A stretch of DNA of 64,000 nt from Cydia pomonella (GCF_033807575.1 NC_084704.1:25025968-25089967), one strand, 5' to 3'. Positions 23,394 to 34,869 are shown, counted from the stretch's first letter. Made by a program: numbers and translations. The notes: generated from the sequence alone by a model not told the origin.

Positions 23394-24097
23394 TTTTTTA
23401 GGGTTCCGTAGTCAACTAGGAACCCTTATAGTTTCGCCATGTCCGTCTGTCTGTCTGTCTGTCTGTCTGTCCGAGGCTATGTTCCGTGGTCGTTAGTGCT
23501 AGAAAGCTGAAATTTGGCATGGATATATAAATCAATAAATCCGACAAAGTCGTACAATAAAATCTAAAAATTTAATTTTTTTTAGGGTACCTCCCCTACA
23601 CGTAAAGTGGGGGTGAAATTTTTTTTTTCGCTTCAACCCTAGGGTGTGGGGTATCGTTGGAAAGGTCTTTCAAAACTAATAGGGGTTTTCAAGAAACATT
23701 TTTTGATAAAGTGAATATATTCGGAGATAATCGCTCCGAAAGAAAAAAAAATGTGTCCCCCCCCCTCTAACTTTTGAACCATAGGTCTAAAAAATATGAA
23801 AAAAATCGTAGAAGCAGACCTTAAGAAAGACATTAAATGAAAACTAGCGGACATGATCAGTTTAGCTGTTTTTGAGTTATCGCAAAAAGTTTTCCCTTCA
23901 TAGTAAAAAGACTTACTTTAATTAGGTACTGATTATGCAAATTTGCCTATTTGTTTAACTCGGGTGAAAGGTACCGTTTCATCCCTTGGTTAACAATTTA
24001 CTATACTTTAAGCTCCAGTTTAGCTTATTGTGGCGGAAGAGTAACTACGGAACCCTACACTGAGCATGGCCCGACATGCTCTTGGCCGGTTTTTTAT
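23394..24097 (+). repeat. Dispersed (GTCT)n repeat, copy B, apparently full length
   Basis: Runs from TTTTTTAGGGTTCCGTAGTC through (GTCT)n at 23445-23472, GTTAGTGCTAGAAAGCTGAA, GGGTACCTCCCCTACAC, ATAATCGCTCCGAAAG and a C-run, to ACGGAACCCTACACTGAGC and GACATGCTCTTGGCCGG. Best reference for copies C, D and E. Short frames inside are not genes. Confidence 0.75.
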
Positions 24098-24229
24098 TTT
24101 AGTTAGTACGTACGTTTTAGATTTTGAAGATAGATATAATGATCAACGATTATCGTAGTGTCGGGACAGGTTACCATCCATTATTATACAAAAATAATTC
24201 CAAAGATGACTAATGAATGTGTTGATTAT

Positions 24230-24370
24230 GCAAACGAAGCCAGGGAGGACGTGCGTCAGGTCATCACCGGAGCGGGGTGCTCGGCGGCGGCTGCGGCCGT
24301 GAGTGCTCGGGCGCGGACGGCCCGGCGACGCGCGCGGCGCCCTACCGTCTACCGGCCGCCTATCATTATT
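24230..24370. other. GC-rich island, possible exon or regulatory DNA
   Basis: GGAGCGGGGTGCTCGGCGGC and GGACGGCCCGGCGACGCGCG. A donor-like GCGGCC|GTGAGT at about 24297 follows a short plus-strand frame, but no acceptor-bounded exon could be supported. Confidence 0.25.
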
Positions 24371-25029
24371 CCCCTCCAAACGATATTCCAACCTTTTTTC
24401 CGCTGCCGTTTCAAACTTATAACGACCCGGCTAAAACATACGAAAGTTATGCTGGAAATTAATTCACCAATGACAAGAAAATGACATTGCAGTATTTCTC
24501 TCAATGTAGTTACGCGGTACCAGTTTGCACAACTTGCGATCGGGATTCCATTTATATCTGTCCCTGTTTTCCTGTTACCAGTACTGGTCCTGAGAGCGTC
24601 GCACTGTCCTCGCCCCGCGCCTCTTCTGCCAACCTCCCTTGACTTGTGGTTCTTTTGCAGCTCTATATACGTTATCTGCGAGATTATATTAATTAATTCA
24701 AACATGTTTTTGTTGTAAGAAGGGATGATTTCATATGGAAGCACAAGTTCCTGTTGAGAGACAGATCAACTAAATTATAATATAAACTTGTTTTGCACCG
24801 ATAATTACTCGCTTGGATACTTAGTTAGACAAGTATGCAATTCTAACCATTTTTGCGATTACATTACACATTTTTTAAAGTATTATGTTACTTCGTTTTT
24901 ATGTAACAATAAAGACTTACAACGGGAATGATAATAATATACAATAGCTACTAGGTAACGTTAAAGAGTTCACGTAGACTACGTAAATGTATTGTTACTG
25001 AAAAGTTTAATTACTGAAGTCGTAATCGG

Positions 25030-25200
25030 CAGTGTGGCAACGGTTGGACGCGCAACGACGCAGCCTCCGCAGCGCGCGGGGTTCGCGGAAGCGCGGGCGG
25101 CGCGCGGCGACCGCTCGTCTGCCTGCGCTGCGCCTGCGACCGCGCGCACCTGCCCCGCGCAGCTATTTTTAAACCAGACCGTACCTCGCCATAGAATAAG
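25030..25200. other. GC-rich island, function unknown
   Basis: CpG-dense (CGCAGCGCGCGGGGTTCGCG, GGCGGCGCGCGGCGACCGCT) between AT-rich flanks. Frames on both strands look like GC artefacts. Confidence 0.25.
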
Positions 25201-26075
25201 TACCGAAGCTGTGCATACCTCCGCCTCCGTGAACCTACTTTGATGCTTGCCAGTCGCAAGAAATATAAGCTGCAGATGGACTAAACGTGGCAACGAGATA
25301 AACGGTGTAACTATGCATTATTGGTTTGTTTGTTTACCACTAGGTAATTACGCAATACGTACTGTATTGTATTGGAATTTGCCACTGTTTAGACAGGAAT
25401 AATGTAATGACGTGGAATGCCAATGATAGGCAAATCGTTAATCCTACTATGTATATCGTAAGTACACACTTGTTACATGTAAGTACCTACTATACTACGT
25501 TCACTTTGTTATACAATCAAGGGCCAGGAAAACAATCTATTTAGGGATATCTTCGAATATAATACCCATACGTAATGAGACGATCCGTTTCCACTGATAA
25601 TTACTAGGTACATCCCACCTACCTACTTAGTACTTACTGGTACTTACCAGTGTTATTTTTTAATTACTTTTATAAAGAGGTTAGCTCTCTAAGTTTAATG
25701 TAATATTTTAATTTTCGTTTAATTATGAATAAGTAACGATCTAATGCAAGTCAAAACGCTGTTTACAAAATTATTAAAACTAAACGAAGAAAAAGCGTTA
25801 CAAAAAGAAAAGTATTTTTGTAATCAAGAAGAAAACACGACAGTTATTCGAACACCGCCTAACTCACAGAAGTTGAATAAATATTATTTTAACGATCAGT
25901 GGAGTCGCTGTTTGCGCACTGCGTGTCTGACATGTTTACGTAACAGTGTTCGGATGGTAGGAGCAGTTTGAAGCGGCACGGGCTGATCTAAGATGCCTTC
26001 TTAATATTATTCCAATTTATCATAAATAAGTCAAAAGTGCTCATACATACCAGCGATCGTACGTCCTTAATACCA

Positions 26076-26866
26076 TTTTTAGGGTTTCGTAGCCAACCAA
26101 CATGCATGAGTTTTGCCATGCCCTTCTGTCTGTCCGAAAACTGGCGTGAAACCGCGCCGCGCAGGACCGGGTAAAATGGCGTGCTCTTGTGTTAGAGACC
26201 AAGACTCATTTTGGGTCATTGCGAAGTAGTAGTAGTAGCGTCTGTCTGTCCGTCCGCAGTTTCTCTCCATGATTCGTTAGTGCTAGAAAGCTACAATTTA
26301 GCATGGATACATCATGATCATGATGAATCAATCATAACAATAAAGTGGTAAAATAACAACTACATAAACTTCTTTTCTGACTCCTGACACGTAAAGTGAG
26401 AATGATTTATTTTTATCGCTTTAACCCTATGGTGTAGGGTGTCGTATAGTCTTTCAAAACGAATACGGGTCTTCAACAATAATTTTTTGATTAAAGTGAA
26501 TATTTTCGGAAATAATCGCTCCGAAAGAAAAAAAAATATGCGTCCGGGGCTTTCTAACTTTTGAACCATGGGTCCAAAAATATGAAAACAAAACCATGGA
26601 AGAAAAGCTTAGTACATACTTTCAATGAAAACTATAGCGAACATGATCGACTAAGTCGTTTTTGATTTAAGTATCACAAAAGTCATCCTTTTTAGTAAAA
26701 AGTACATAGGTACAAAGCGACGTGAAGGTACTCCCTTTTCCTTGTAATGTATATGATATTTATTTACTAATAGCCCCCGTTTAAGGCGGCCTATTGTGAC
26801 AGGAACAGGGTAACCACAAAATCCTCTACCGAGCATGTCCCGACATGCTTTTGGCCGATTTTTTAT
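26076..26866 (+). repeat. Dispersed (GTCT)n repeat, copy C
   Basis: Same module order as copy B: TTTTTAGGGTTTCGTAGCC, CTGTCTGTCCGTCC, CGTTAGTGCTAGAAAGCT, ACACGTAAAGTGAGAATG, ATAATCGCTCCGAAAG, ending CCGAGCATGTCCCGACATGC and TTGGCCG. Confidence 0.75.
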
Positions 26867-28103
26867 CTTATCATAGGCATTTGTTACACGAGTTGACCTA
26901 CTTCGAAAATTACGAGTATGCCCAACAAGATCTGCACGCTTCTACTGACTTTACACACCCCCTCAAAATTCAAAATTGTGTATTTATTAAACACAAATAT
27001 TAATAAAATATTATGCACGAATTTATTTGAATTTTGTGTACAGCTTTAACTTAAACAACTAAAAATAAAACAAAATGGAATATAAACCGCGTTAGGTTAA
27101 ATTACTCTTACTCTTCGGTTAAATAATCAAATATTAAAAATATGACAAGTAAAATAATAATTCAAGTTCTGCCAGAAACGGTAAAATATAAACAAATTGG
27201 TTTAGGCAAAATATTTTCAGAAAGAAGAGATGGTGAATTTTTGAAAATGAATAAACGAAAAACTTTATTTCAGGCAACTAGCTGCCCATAGAAAAATACC
27301 TTAACCCTAGCATACATGTTATAAAAAAATAAATTTAAAAACAATAAAATACGACCAAACCCATCATGGTTGTATGGTTTTCTATTTTTCGTTTCATATA
27401 AAATATTTTGCCTCAAAATTGCGTCACCTATTCAAATAATAGTCATACCTAAAAGATTTGTGACTGTAGTAAATCTGTACCACACTATGCGCTGTGTCTT
27501 CCCTACTATGCCCCTGAAGGCGTATTCTGATCTGATTATACTAACAGCTTACAAATTTGATCTAGAAAACCATGTTATGGTAGATCTGGGGTCAAAAGTG
27601 ACGTTTCTGGTTGAAGAAGATGATGGAGAATATGCCCCTTGCATAGCACACTGTCGTCGCATGTCCTTGCAAAATGCGAAGCGACGAATTCGCGTGCTGC
27701 GACGACGGTAAGGTGGTGCAATTTTCTCCGTACCTTCGTCCGAAGTTGCGATGGGTGACGAATTGCGTCTACCGTCTACGTACAAAAATACGCACGATAC
27801 TATAATGGAGCTCAGTGAGGCATACCTTGCGGCGCGCACCGCAACTCCGTCCGAAAGCACGAATCGTCGCGTGATTCGCACCTTCGCACGGAGAGCCAGA
27901 ATCAATGTGTTATACCATTGTCATACCCTGCGGTTTTTGCATACAAATCAAAATTATACCAGTAGGTACAAAGTTAAAAATCGCAGCGCCAAACATCGTT
28001 CCGAAGTACGAAGCAGTGTTGACCACAGGCTTGTTTGAAACACACAGCCCTCGGTTAGAAAATATCATCTGTAGATAGTGTTGGAAATCTTCTTCCAGAT
28101 TTG
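26867..28103. other. Spacer with an unusual GCGA/TCGC-rich stretch
   Basis: 27650-27910 is packed with CGTCGC/GCGACG-type words (CACTGTCGTCGCATG, GCGAAGCGACGAATTCGCG, TGCGACGACGG, AATCGTCGCGTGATTCGC). Frames of 95-118 codons on both strands run through it. It looks like transposon subterminal DNA rather than a gene; boundaries were not found. Confidence 0.35.
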
Positions 28104-28193
28104 CTAGCATGAGTTGCGTTCTCGCGCGCAACTCCATACATCTTGCGCTACTTTAAAGTATGGACTCGCGCGCGGGAATGCAACACATGCTAG
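28104..28193. repeat. Hairpin element with 36-bp arms
   Basis: Left arm 28104-28139 (CTAGCATGAGTTGCG..CTCCATAC) and right arm 28158-28193 (complement CTAGCATGTGTTGCA..GTCCATAC) match at most positions. The 18-base loop contains CTTGCGCTACTTTAAA. Both arms are GCGCGC-rich. Confidence 0.65.
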
Positions 28194-28824
28194 ACGGTCA
28201 GAAAGCAGTATACTCGGCGGCGATTACTCGAAATGAATTGAACGAGTAGCTAAGTACTTTTGAATCTGTGATTTTTTGAAGTGAAAACTTCTTTAGCGGC
28301 GCTGTGCACCTTTTGTGATGGGGAAAAAATGTTAAACTCGCGACAGGTCACGTGACCGACAGATTCGACAGATTGAAAATTCGTAAGACGGACACGTGAC
28401 CTGATTGAAAAACTGTTACAATGTCATTGAACCAGTAGAGTCGTTGAAATTATGGATGGAAGTTGAATTTTCTGAGAGATAAACTTTTTAATGTTAAATA
28501 ATTGTAATAGTTCTGAAGTGTTAAATTTTTAATGTAATATAAATTGTTATGTTTGTGTACGATAGAGCAATAAATGAATATTGTATTTTTCCACATGAAT
28601 GATAGTACTTTTGTACTGATAATTAAAGCAATTCGTGCAAAATTATTCCCTAATCATTCAAAAAATTTCAAAAATGCACAACGTTAATATTCAAGATTTC
28701 ACTTCTGCCGGCACTCGCCTACGGGAGCCTGCAACTCGTTGTTTTTTTAGTGTCCAACGACAAGACCCTTTTTGAAAATGATAATTTCACCATAAAATAA
28801 CTATGATATGCCAATTGTATTGAA

Positions 28825-28962
28825 GTGTCGGTCAGACTAGGAGGTGTCTCGGGCGACCACAAGGCAGGCTCCTTCTTTGCCCAAAGATTGAGCATGGCAG
28901 TGCAAAGGGGCAACGCTGCTAGCATCCTAGGAAGTATTCCAGAAGCGGGTAGCTTTGTGGAG
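28825..28962 (+). pseudogene. Fragment of a retroelement polyprotein-like frame
   Basis: The frame reads GDHKAGSFFAQRLSMAVQRG then NAASILGSIPEAG, a strongly patterned stretch that recurs in metazoan endonuclease/reverse-transcriptase-type repeat proteins (general knowledge, exact family uncertain). It is short and isolated, without flanking domains, so it is taken as transposon debris rather than a host exon. Confidence 0.45.
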
Positions 28963-29135
28963 GTATTTTTATATTTAGTTTTTATGTATAAGTGTAATAT
29001 AAAAATATTTACTTAGTCACATGTAAACATTCTTATATTATAAGTCAAAGTTATTAAGCACCAATAGATGTAATCAAATTAAGAAAGATTGTATTACCAA
29101 ACGAAATGGAGAAATTAAAAAAAAAACGTTTTTAT

Positions 29136-29203
29136 CGTCGTCTAACACAAGCCTTATTGAGCTTACTCGTATAGGCCGATTTGTGTAAAATTGTCCTATA
29201 ATA
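29136..29203 (+). repeat. SINE tail fragment, type 1
   Basis: TCTAACACAAGCCTTATTGAG, CTTACTCGTATAGG, GATTTGTGTAAAATTGTCCTA match the type-1 SINE 3' part. Confidence 0.6.
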
Positions 29204-29426
29204 CCTTTACCTACCTACGTATTATTTAAGAATATTGTTAATGGTAAATAACCGATATACCTACTTAACAAATAAAGAACATTTAAAATTGATGTTACTA
29301 TCTTTAGTTTCAGGTTTACCAGGGTGTCAAAACTTCAAAAGTTAGAATACTACTGTACGCAATACTGTATGCAAGTTACATGCCAAAAGGGTTTGATCAA
29401 GCCTACCAACGATCCATGTTTTAAAT

Positions 29427-29460
29427 AAGATTGGTATCTTAACGATAAGATACCAATCTT
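29427..29460. repeat. Perfect 15-bp hairpin
   Basis: AAGATTGGTATCTTA and its exact complement TAAGATACCAATCTT surround a 4-base loop ACGA. Nothing else marks the locus. Confidence 0.7.
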
Positions 29461-29949
29461 GTTGCCGTACATACATATGCCTAGGCAGGTACAATGTATT
29501 AGGGTTCTTTTTAACAAAGATTTTGTATGGAGAAACATGATAGTAATTATTATTGATAAAATCCTTGCTAAAAGGGCCACGTCCTTAGTTAAAGGTCATT
29601 TGAACCGATAAAAGCATCACGTAAAAACTGGGCAAGGTGAACTGAACTGTTAGACAAAGGCGCATCGCACACTGGAGCACGCCAATTAGGCTGCTCGCGG
29701 ATTGGAATGCCCCGCAGGCCGAGTCATGGTGTGGGTATAAAAATGTTATAGATGCGTGAGAGCGTTTAAGTCTAACTAAATGATAACGTTTAAGTCTAAC
29801 TTAAAAACCACACTGCATTCGAGATTTCAGGAATAAGATACGGGGGACTGGGAAATAACTATAATAATTGATTAGGTTATTATATGTTAGGATTATTCTT
29901 GGATTTTAAGTTATAGTTAGATAGGTTGACATCCCTATTAATATTATAA

Positions 29950-30300
29950 TTGTTAAAGCGAAAATAACTCTGTCCGTCTGTTTGCCTATCTTTTTTTTTT
30001 TTTTATTTAAACTTTATTGCACACATAAAGAAAAATGTACTAATGGCGAACTTAATGCCAAAAGGCATTCTCTACCAGTCAACAATTGGGTCAAACAGAC
30101 ATTTGTGTATGTTGGTGCAGGAAAAAATAATAACAAATAATAAGGAAAAAAATAAACGTGAAGTCAAATAATATTGGTGGGGGATCTTTTACCTCTTCAC
30201 GCTTAAACTGGTTTAGATGAAATTTAGTTAGACGATAGTTTGAGTCCGGATTTGGGAAAGGACATAGGATTATTTGTTTCCAAGAGATTACCCCTAAATG
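29950..30300 (+). repeat. Partial copy of the 50559 repeat, split by a LINE 3' end
   Basis: GCGAAAATAACTCTGTCCGTC before and ACCTCTTCACGCTTAAACTGG, GAGTCCGGATTTGGGAAAGG after the insertion match the right part of the repeat at 50559-51503 in order. Confidence 0.6.
29991..30183 (-). mobile_element. LINE 3' end, severely 5'-truncated
   Basis: On the minus strand: AGAGAATGCCTTTTGGCATT, AAGTTCGCCATTAGTACATT, GTGTGCAATAAAGTTTAAAT, then a poly(A) run. ATCTTTT is present at both edges (29988-29994 overlapping the tail, 30184-30190), giving a plausible 7-bp target duplication. The 3' UTR type is common in Lepidoptera (general knowledge). Confidence 0.7.
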
Positions 30301-30676
30301 AGGTGAAAAGGCGAAGGAATTTACTATAAAAGTTAAAATATGCCAATGTTTAATTTTCTTATTTATTGTTACTCGATTAATTAACACTCTACTCCTTTGT
30401 CTGGCTACGTTTATTTGCACTTTCCACTATCAAATTGTGCCGCTTCTATGCGTTACTAACTATTCTTACATCGGTAATTGCAGCGCGCGCGCCGCCTGAG
30501 GCTCCTCGAACATTGCCGACGAAGCTTTTGCGTCTATGATTTATTTACATCCGGATTCTATATAGTAATAAGTAAGCCAAAAGCTTATACTCAATAAAAT
30601 ATTTCGACGGATCTGCTAAAACTCGATTTCTTACTTTTCTGTAGGTACGTACACGTACCTAATTTTTGTAGAGGTT

Positions 30677-30928
30677 CACCCGAGTTAAACATTCTACTTG
30701 TCATTTCGAATACGAGACAAGTTAAATACGCGTATATTATAAATACATGACTAGGATTAGTATAAACTTACATAGTACTTCGTAAGGCTAATACTTTTAA
30801 TTAATAATTTAGATAAAAGAATCGTTATTTATATCAGAATGAAAATTGTCCAACGAATCTATTTAAACCAAATTTTAAACTTTCTGCACACTTCATATAA
30901 CAACAATGACCCACTTTCAGAGAATAAG
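30677..30928 (+). repeat. Dispersed repeat, partner of 624-914
   Basis: Same module order as 624-914, slightly shorter, ending CTGCACACTTCATATAACAA and CCACTTTCAGAGAATAAG. Confidence 0.55.
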
Positions 30929-31086
30929 AAATGAAAAAAATTTGCTCGTGCCGTCGCTCGGCTATATTGCTAAGCTATAAGCTATTTTGTAGAAAATAAA
31001 TCTAAATCAGACGTATTTTTTGGTGTTTTTTTATATCATACCAGCTTGAACATAGTAAGGATGGTTAAATTTTGCTTTTGAAAAAA

Positions 31087-32365
31087 CGATGGCTGCCTTT
31101 TAAATTCTGTCCATTGCAAACCTTCCGCGATTTTATAAAAAAAAAAAACTAGTATCATCGTAAAAAGAATGACTCGAGATTGGCCGAATCGTTTCAGTAC
31201 AGCGTCGGTTCAAAGTTGACAAGTCGATTGTAAAAATGGAAATTTCGAAGGAAAATTTACGTGCGATAATTTTTTACAACTTCAAAAGAGGTTTAACGCG
31301 TCTTCAGTGCTTTGAAGAATTGACTACTGTTTTTAATAATGAAGCACCATGCCTCCGCACTGCAGAAGTTTATATTTAGAATTTCAACGTGGTTGCTCTA
31401 GTTTTAATGATAGACATCGTGAAGGTCGACCAAAACCAGCCGTGACTCAGGAGAACATTGATGCTGTACGGCAACTGATCGTCGAAGATCGCCATGCGAC
31501 ATACCGTGAGATAGACGCTTCATTGGGCATTTCAGGGACCAGTGTTAAAAAATATTATGCATGACCACTTAGGCGTAAAAAAAATTATCTCACGTTGGAT
31601 ACCACATTTACTCAGTGAAGACCAAAAACAGCTCGCGTTAGATGGTGTCGCAAAACTCTACGAAAATTCAACCGAGGAAATTCTAAACACGTTTACGACA
31701 TTATCAGTGGTGACGAATCTTGGATATATACCTACGATCCGGATTCTAAACAGCAGTCGACTGTTTGGGTGTTCCAAGGTGAGCCAAAACCGACCAAAAT
31801 AATACGCTCACGGAGCACTTCTTTAAAAATGGTCGCCACGTGTAGTAAAAAGAGCCCACGTTACCACCACCATGCTAGAGGATCGTAGAACGGTCAATGC
31901 TGACTGGTATACCAATGTTTGTTTACCAGAAGTTATCAGTGAGTTCCGAAAAAACAACCCCAGACGTCGTATGGTACTGCACCACCATAATGCGAGCTCG
32001 CACACCGCTAGGCAGACAATTGAGTTTTTAAAAGAGCAAAACATCGAAAATCTGGAACACCCGCCGTAGACCCGCAGACTTAAGCCCCAATGACTTCTTC
32101 ACTTTTCCGAAAATCAAGCAACGACTTCGTCGTCAACGGTACCGAACGCCTGAAGAAGCGGTTGAGGCGTACAAAACGGCCATTTTGGAGACCTCAACTT
32201 CAGACTTTAATAAGAGTTTCGAAAACTGGATCGATTGCATGAAAAAGTGTATTACGTTGTTTTTCAAAGTAATCACGGTGATTACTTTGAACAACAATAA
32301 ATACCAATTAACACTTATATAGTCTTTAGTTTTAACAAACGACAGAACTTAAAAGGCAGCCCTCG
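31087..32365 (+). mobile_element. Mariner element with both inverted ends
   Basis: 1279 bp, full mariner length. Ends read CGATGGCTGCCTTTTAAATTC on the left and, complemented, CGAGGGCTGCCTTTTAAGTTC on the right. TA follows the right end; the left flank is AA, probably a mutated TA. It carries one transposase pseudogene. Confidence 0.85.
31236..32300 (+). pseudogene. Mariner transposase pseudogene (DD34D)
   Basis: Reads MEISKENLRAIIFYNFKRGL from ATG 31236, then changes frame into EFQRGCSSFNDRHREGRPK and the helix-turn-helix LIVEDRHATYREIDASLGIS. After further frame changes come SGDESWIYTYDPDSKQ (first catalytic Asp) and VLHHHNASSHTARQTIEFL. In the latter the second Asp of the usual HDNA motif is His. 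Near 32060 the SPDLSPNDFF region is broken by a stop and a +1 shift. The spacing to the third Asp is 34. It ends GDYFEQQ-stop at 32300. Several frameshifts, a stop and the catalytic D-to-H change make it inactive. The sequence resembles the group of mariners related to vertebrate SETMAR/Hsmar1 (family knowledge). Confidence 0.85.
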
Positions 32366-32792
32366 TATAATCTAGTTTTCGTGTGATTTTTAATGGCATT
32401 TATCCTTGACTAAAAGTGTAAAAATTCGATATAAAAACTACAGTTTCAGCAACCCATGAACAGTGAAAAACCCAATATAATCCGGTTAAATAATTTTATT
32501 GAATGAACAAGTATCACGGAAACCGATTAATGAGACTCTGATTGATGATACCCTTAAATACTAGTACATAACCTGAAAGAACCAGATGAAAATGAACAGA
32601 TGTTATGAAGTAACTAAGTACGATCGGTACCTTCTTCTCTGTGCAGACATTGGCTTTCTACAAATTAATTAACTAACTAAACTAAACATGACATATGCAC
32701 ATTATTCCCACATGCTTGTAAGTCTTGTAACTGAATATAGCGCCACTATCTCTAGCTCCATGAACCAGACATAGGAAAATACAGAAACGTCA

Positions 32793-33797
32793 AAAGAGTT
32801 TACCTCCACGTCTTAAAAACATAAAAAACAACGTGTCTTTCCTTAATTTTTGTCATTCAATAGTTTAATTGGTGTAGCGTGATGTAAAATAGTTTTATAT
32901 TGCTAATTAAAGAAATCATTAATTATTGTAAAAAAGTGGTTTCGGCGGTTTCGTGAGTTTTTTAAGCAAACGTTTAATGACCTTGCCTTCAATTAAAAAC
33001 TAAATTAGGCCTTACAAGTTCATTAGGAAATGACGTTCATTATGCTGATCGAAAATTGAACATCTCGATTCGATTCGATTTAAACTTCGATGTTTTAATA
33101 TTAATGATATCTGTTAAAAACTGCAATTGATAATATAAATACCAACAAAAATGATGGATTCCTTATTTGCCAATATCGATATGTATAAAATATAATTGAC
33201 TTGAAAATCCTTTTTTCTATGGCTATGCTCAAGTTATTGATAGATAATTTACCATTATGACAATACGATTGATACGATGTTAATATAAAAAAAAACATTT
33301 TTACCTCGTAGCGAAATACAGTCTGTATACTGCAACAAATTCCGAAGGTTATTGATTCCTTGCAAGCATTTTCGCAAGATCTCAAGTATAATTTGTTGAT
33401 TCTAATGTGTACGAATACATGCATTCATTCATTCATAAATAATATCTTACTAACCAAGCCGAGGCAGTTTGGATAGTATAGATAACCGAATTTAATCAGT
33501 TTTCTACTTGCAAATTAAGAGGCTCCGGGCGTATAATATACTTCCCGCATACCGCATCGTACAGATACCAATGACGTAGACAGATGAAAGCTCTATCTTG
33601 ATGTGGATACCATTCGTATATACAATTTGTATTATACGATAAGAACAACTGAATACTTAAGAAAAAATGCTTAGAGAAAAAAAAAGTGAATTAATTAGCA
33701 ATATTACATCACGCTACACCAATAAAACTATTGAATGACAAAAATTAAGGAAAGACACGTTGTTTTTATGTTTGTAAGACGTGGAGGTAAACTCTTT
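32793..33797. mobile_element. Non-autonomous transposon with about 110-bp terminal inverted repeats
   Basis: The left end AAAGAGTTTACCTCCACGTC (32793-32910) is matched in complement by the right end 33691-33797. Both carry AACAACGTGTCTTTCCTTAA, TTGTCATTCAATAGTTTTAT-like sequence, GGTGTAGCGTGATGTAA and a terminal TTGCTAATTAA. The left arm has an extra AATAGTTTTAT. The 780-bp interior is AT-rich with no transposase. No clear target duplication is seen. Confidence 0.8.
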
Positions 33798-34707
33798 GAG
33801 TCCGTTTAAGGTACCTTGGCTTCAACTTGACAGCGTACAAGAAAAACCCCGTAGCTTTAAAAAAATACTCGAAAACACCCTTGAAGTTACATGATATAAG
33901 TATATGTAATTCGTTAATACTAATTTAATTAAATGAGACATGTGAAATGCTTGAAATAGTGACCTAATATGTAATGTTATTATACTAAACTATAAAAATA
34001 CATTTAAAGTTGTAGAAAAAAATTGTTTCCTTATAAGCGTGAATGCTAAAAAGGTAACGTTTGTAGTCTGTACAATGTACATTTCCATTGGACTAGGAGC
34101 AAGTCGGATGTCATCGCTTAATGAACGGTCAAAAGCTCTTAAGAATTCGTCGTCCTACATGTAAGGCCGTAGAAGAGCTAGCATAGCGACAGCAGCGTTG
34201 GTATTATTAGCCGTCCGCTACAACTGTGTGGTCGGCCTTCGGCGCAGCACCCGCCACTTTCACTCCACCACGCACGTAAACACTGTTGACACAATGGATG
34301 TGGCACTACTACAACTCTTATGTAAATACGTCGTCAAGCATTGTTGTTCCGATGTACCTACTAGTGCACGTCGCTTCCGTACGAACCTGTTTTTATCTAT
34401 GATTTGGCTGAAACAACAATCTTTCAAGTACGTGTTTTAAGCTTAAGAAATCGAATGACCTACAACTTTGACATTTAACTATCAAAGGTTTTTGTTAACA
34501 ATAATACGGCGTTTGCATTTTTGTGGCAAGGCCAGGTACCTTATCGTTAATGATTAATTCAGTCTGCAACTGCAAAGTGCTTAGCTGGCACATGTGCGCT
34601 TGTGTTATTGTTACTGATATTCTACTGAAATCGATGAATATCGACTACACAAGCATTTACATATTTGGTTTAACATGATGGAGGTATAAATGAGTACAGA
34701 GCCCTTA
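33798..34707. other. Spacer, no gene recognised
   Basis: A unique stretch at about 34180-34400 (GTGGTCGGCCTTCGGCGCAG) is richer in GC and has an 80-codon plus frame without domain signs. Confidence 0.4.
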
Positions 34708-34869
34708 GTGTAAATTTAAACGTGATGTACGCGTTTGCGGTAAGTCTCATTTTGTATGGCATTTAGATACAGCGCGCCAAGCGGAACGTTTTAAAAACTC
34801 AAAATCCCATACAAAATGAGACTTAACGCAAACGCGTACATCACGTTTCGCTATCGAATAAATTTACAC
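34708..34869. mobile_element. Foldback MITE
   Basis: Bounded by GTGTAAATTT and AAATTTACAC. Arms CGTGATGTACGCGTTTGCG..TAAGTCTCATTTTGTATGG and its complement pair almost perfectly over about 40 bp around a loop of about 50 bp. Length about 162 bp. Confidence 0.75.

Larger units (their letters stand above)
28963..29949. other. Spacer
   Basis: Holds the SINE tail (29136-29203) and the hairpin at 29427; otherwise nothing recognised. Confidence 0.5.

Noticed and set aside
24158..24484. Possible exon ending at GCGGCC|GTGAGT
   Set aside because: No acceptor or domain; the donor match alone is weak.
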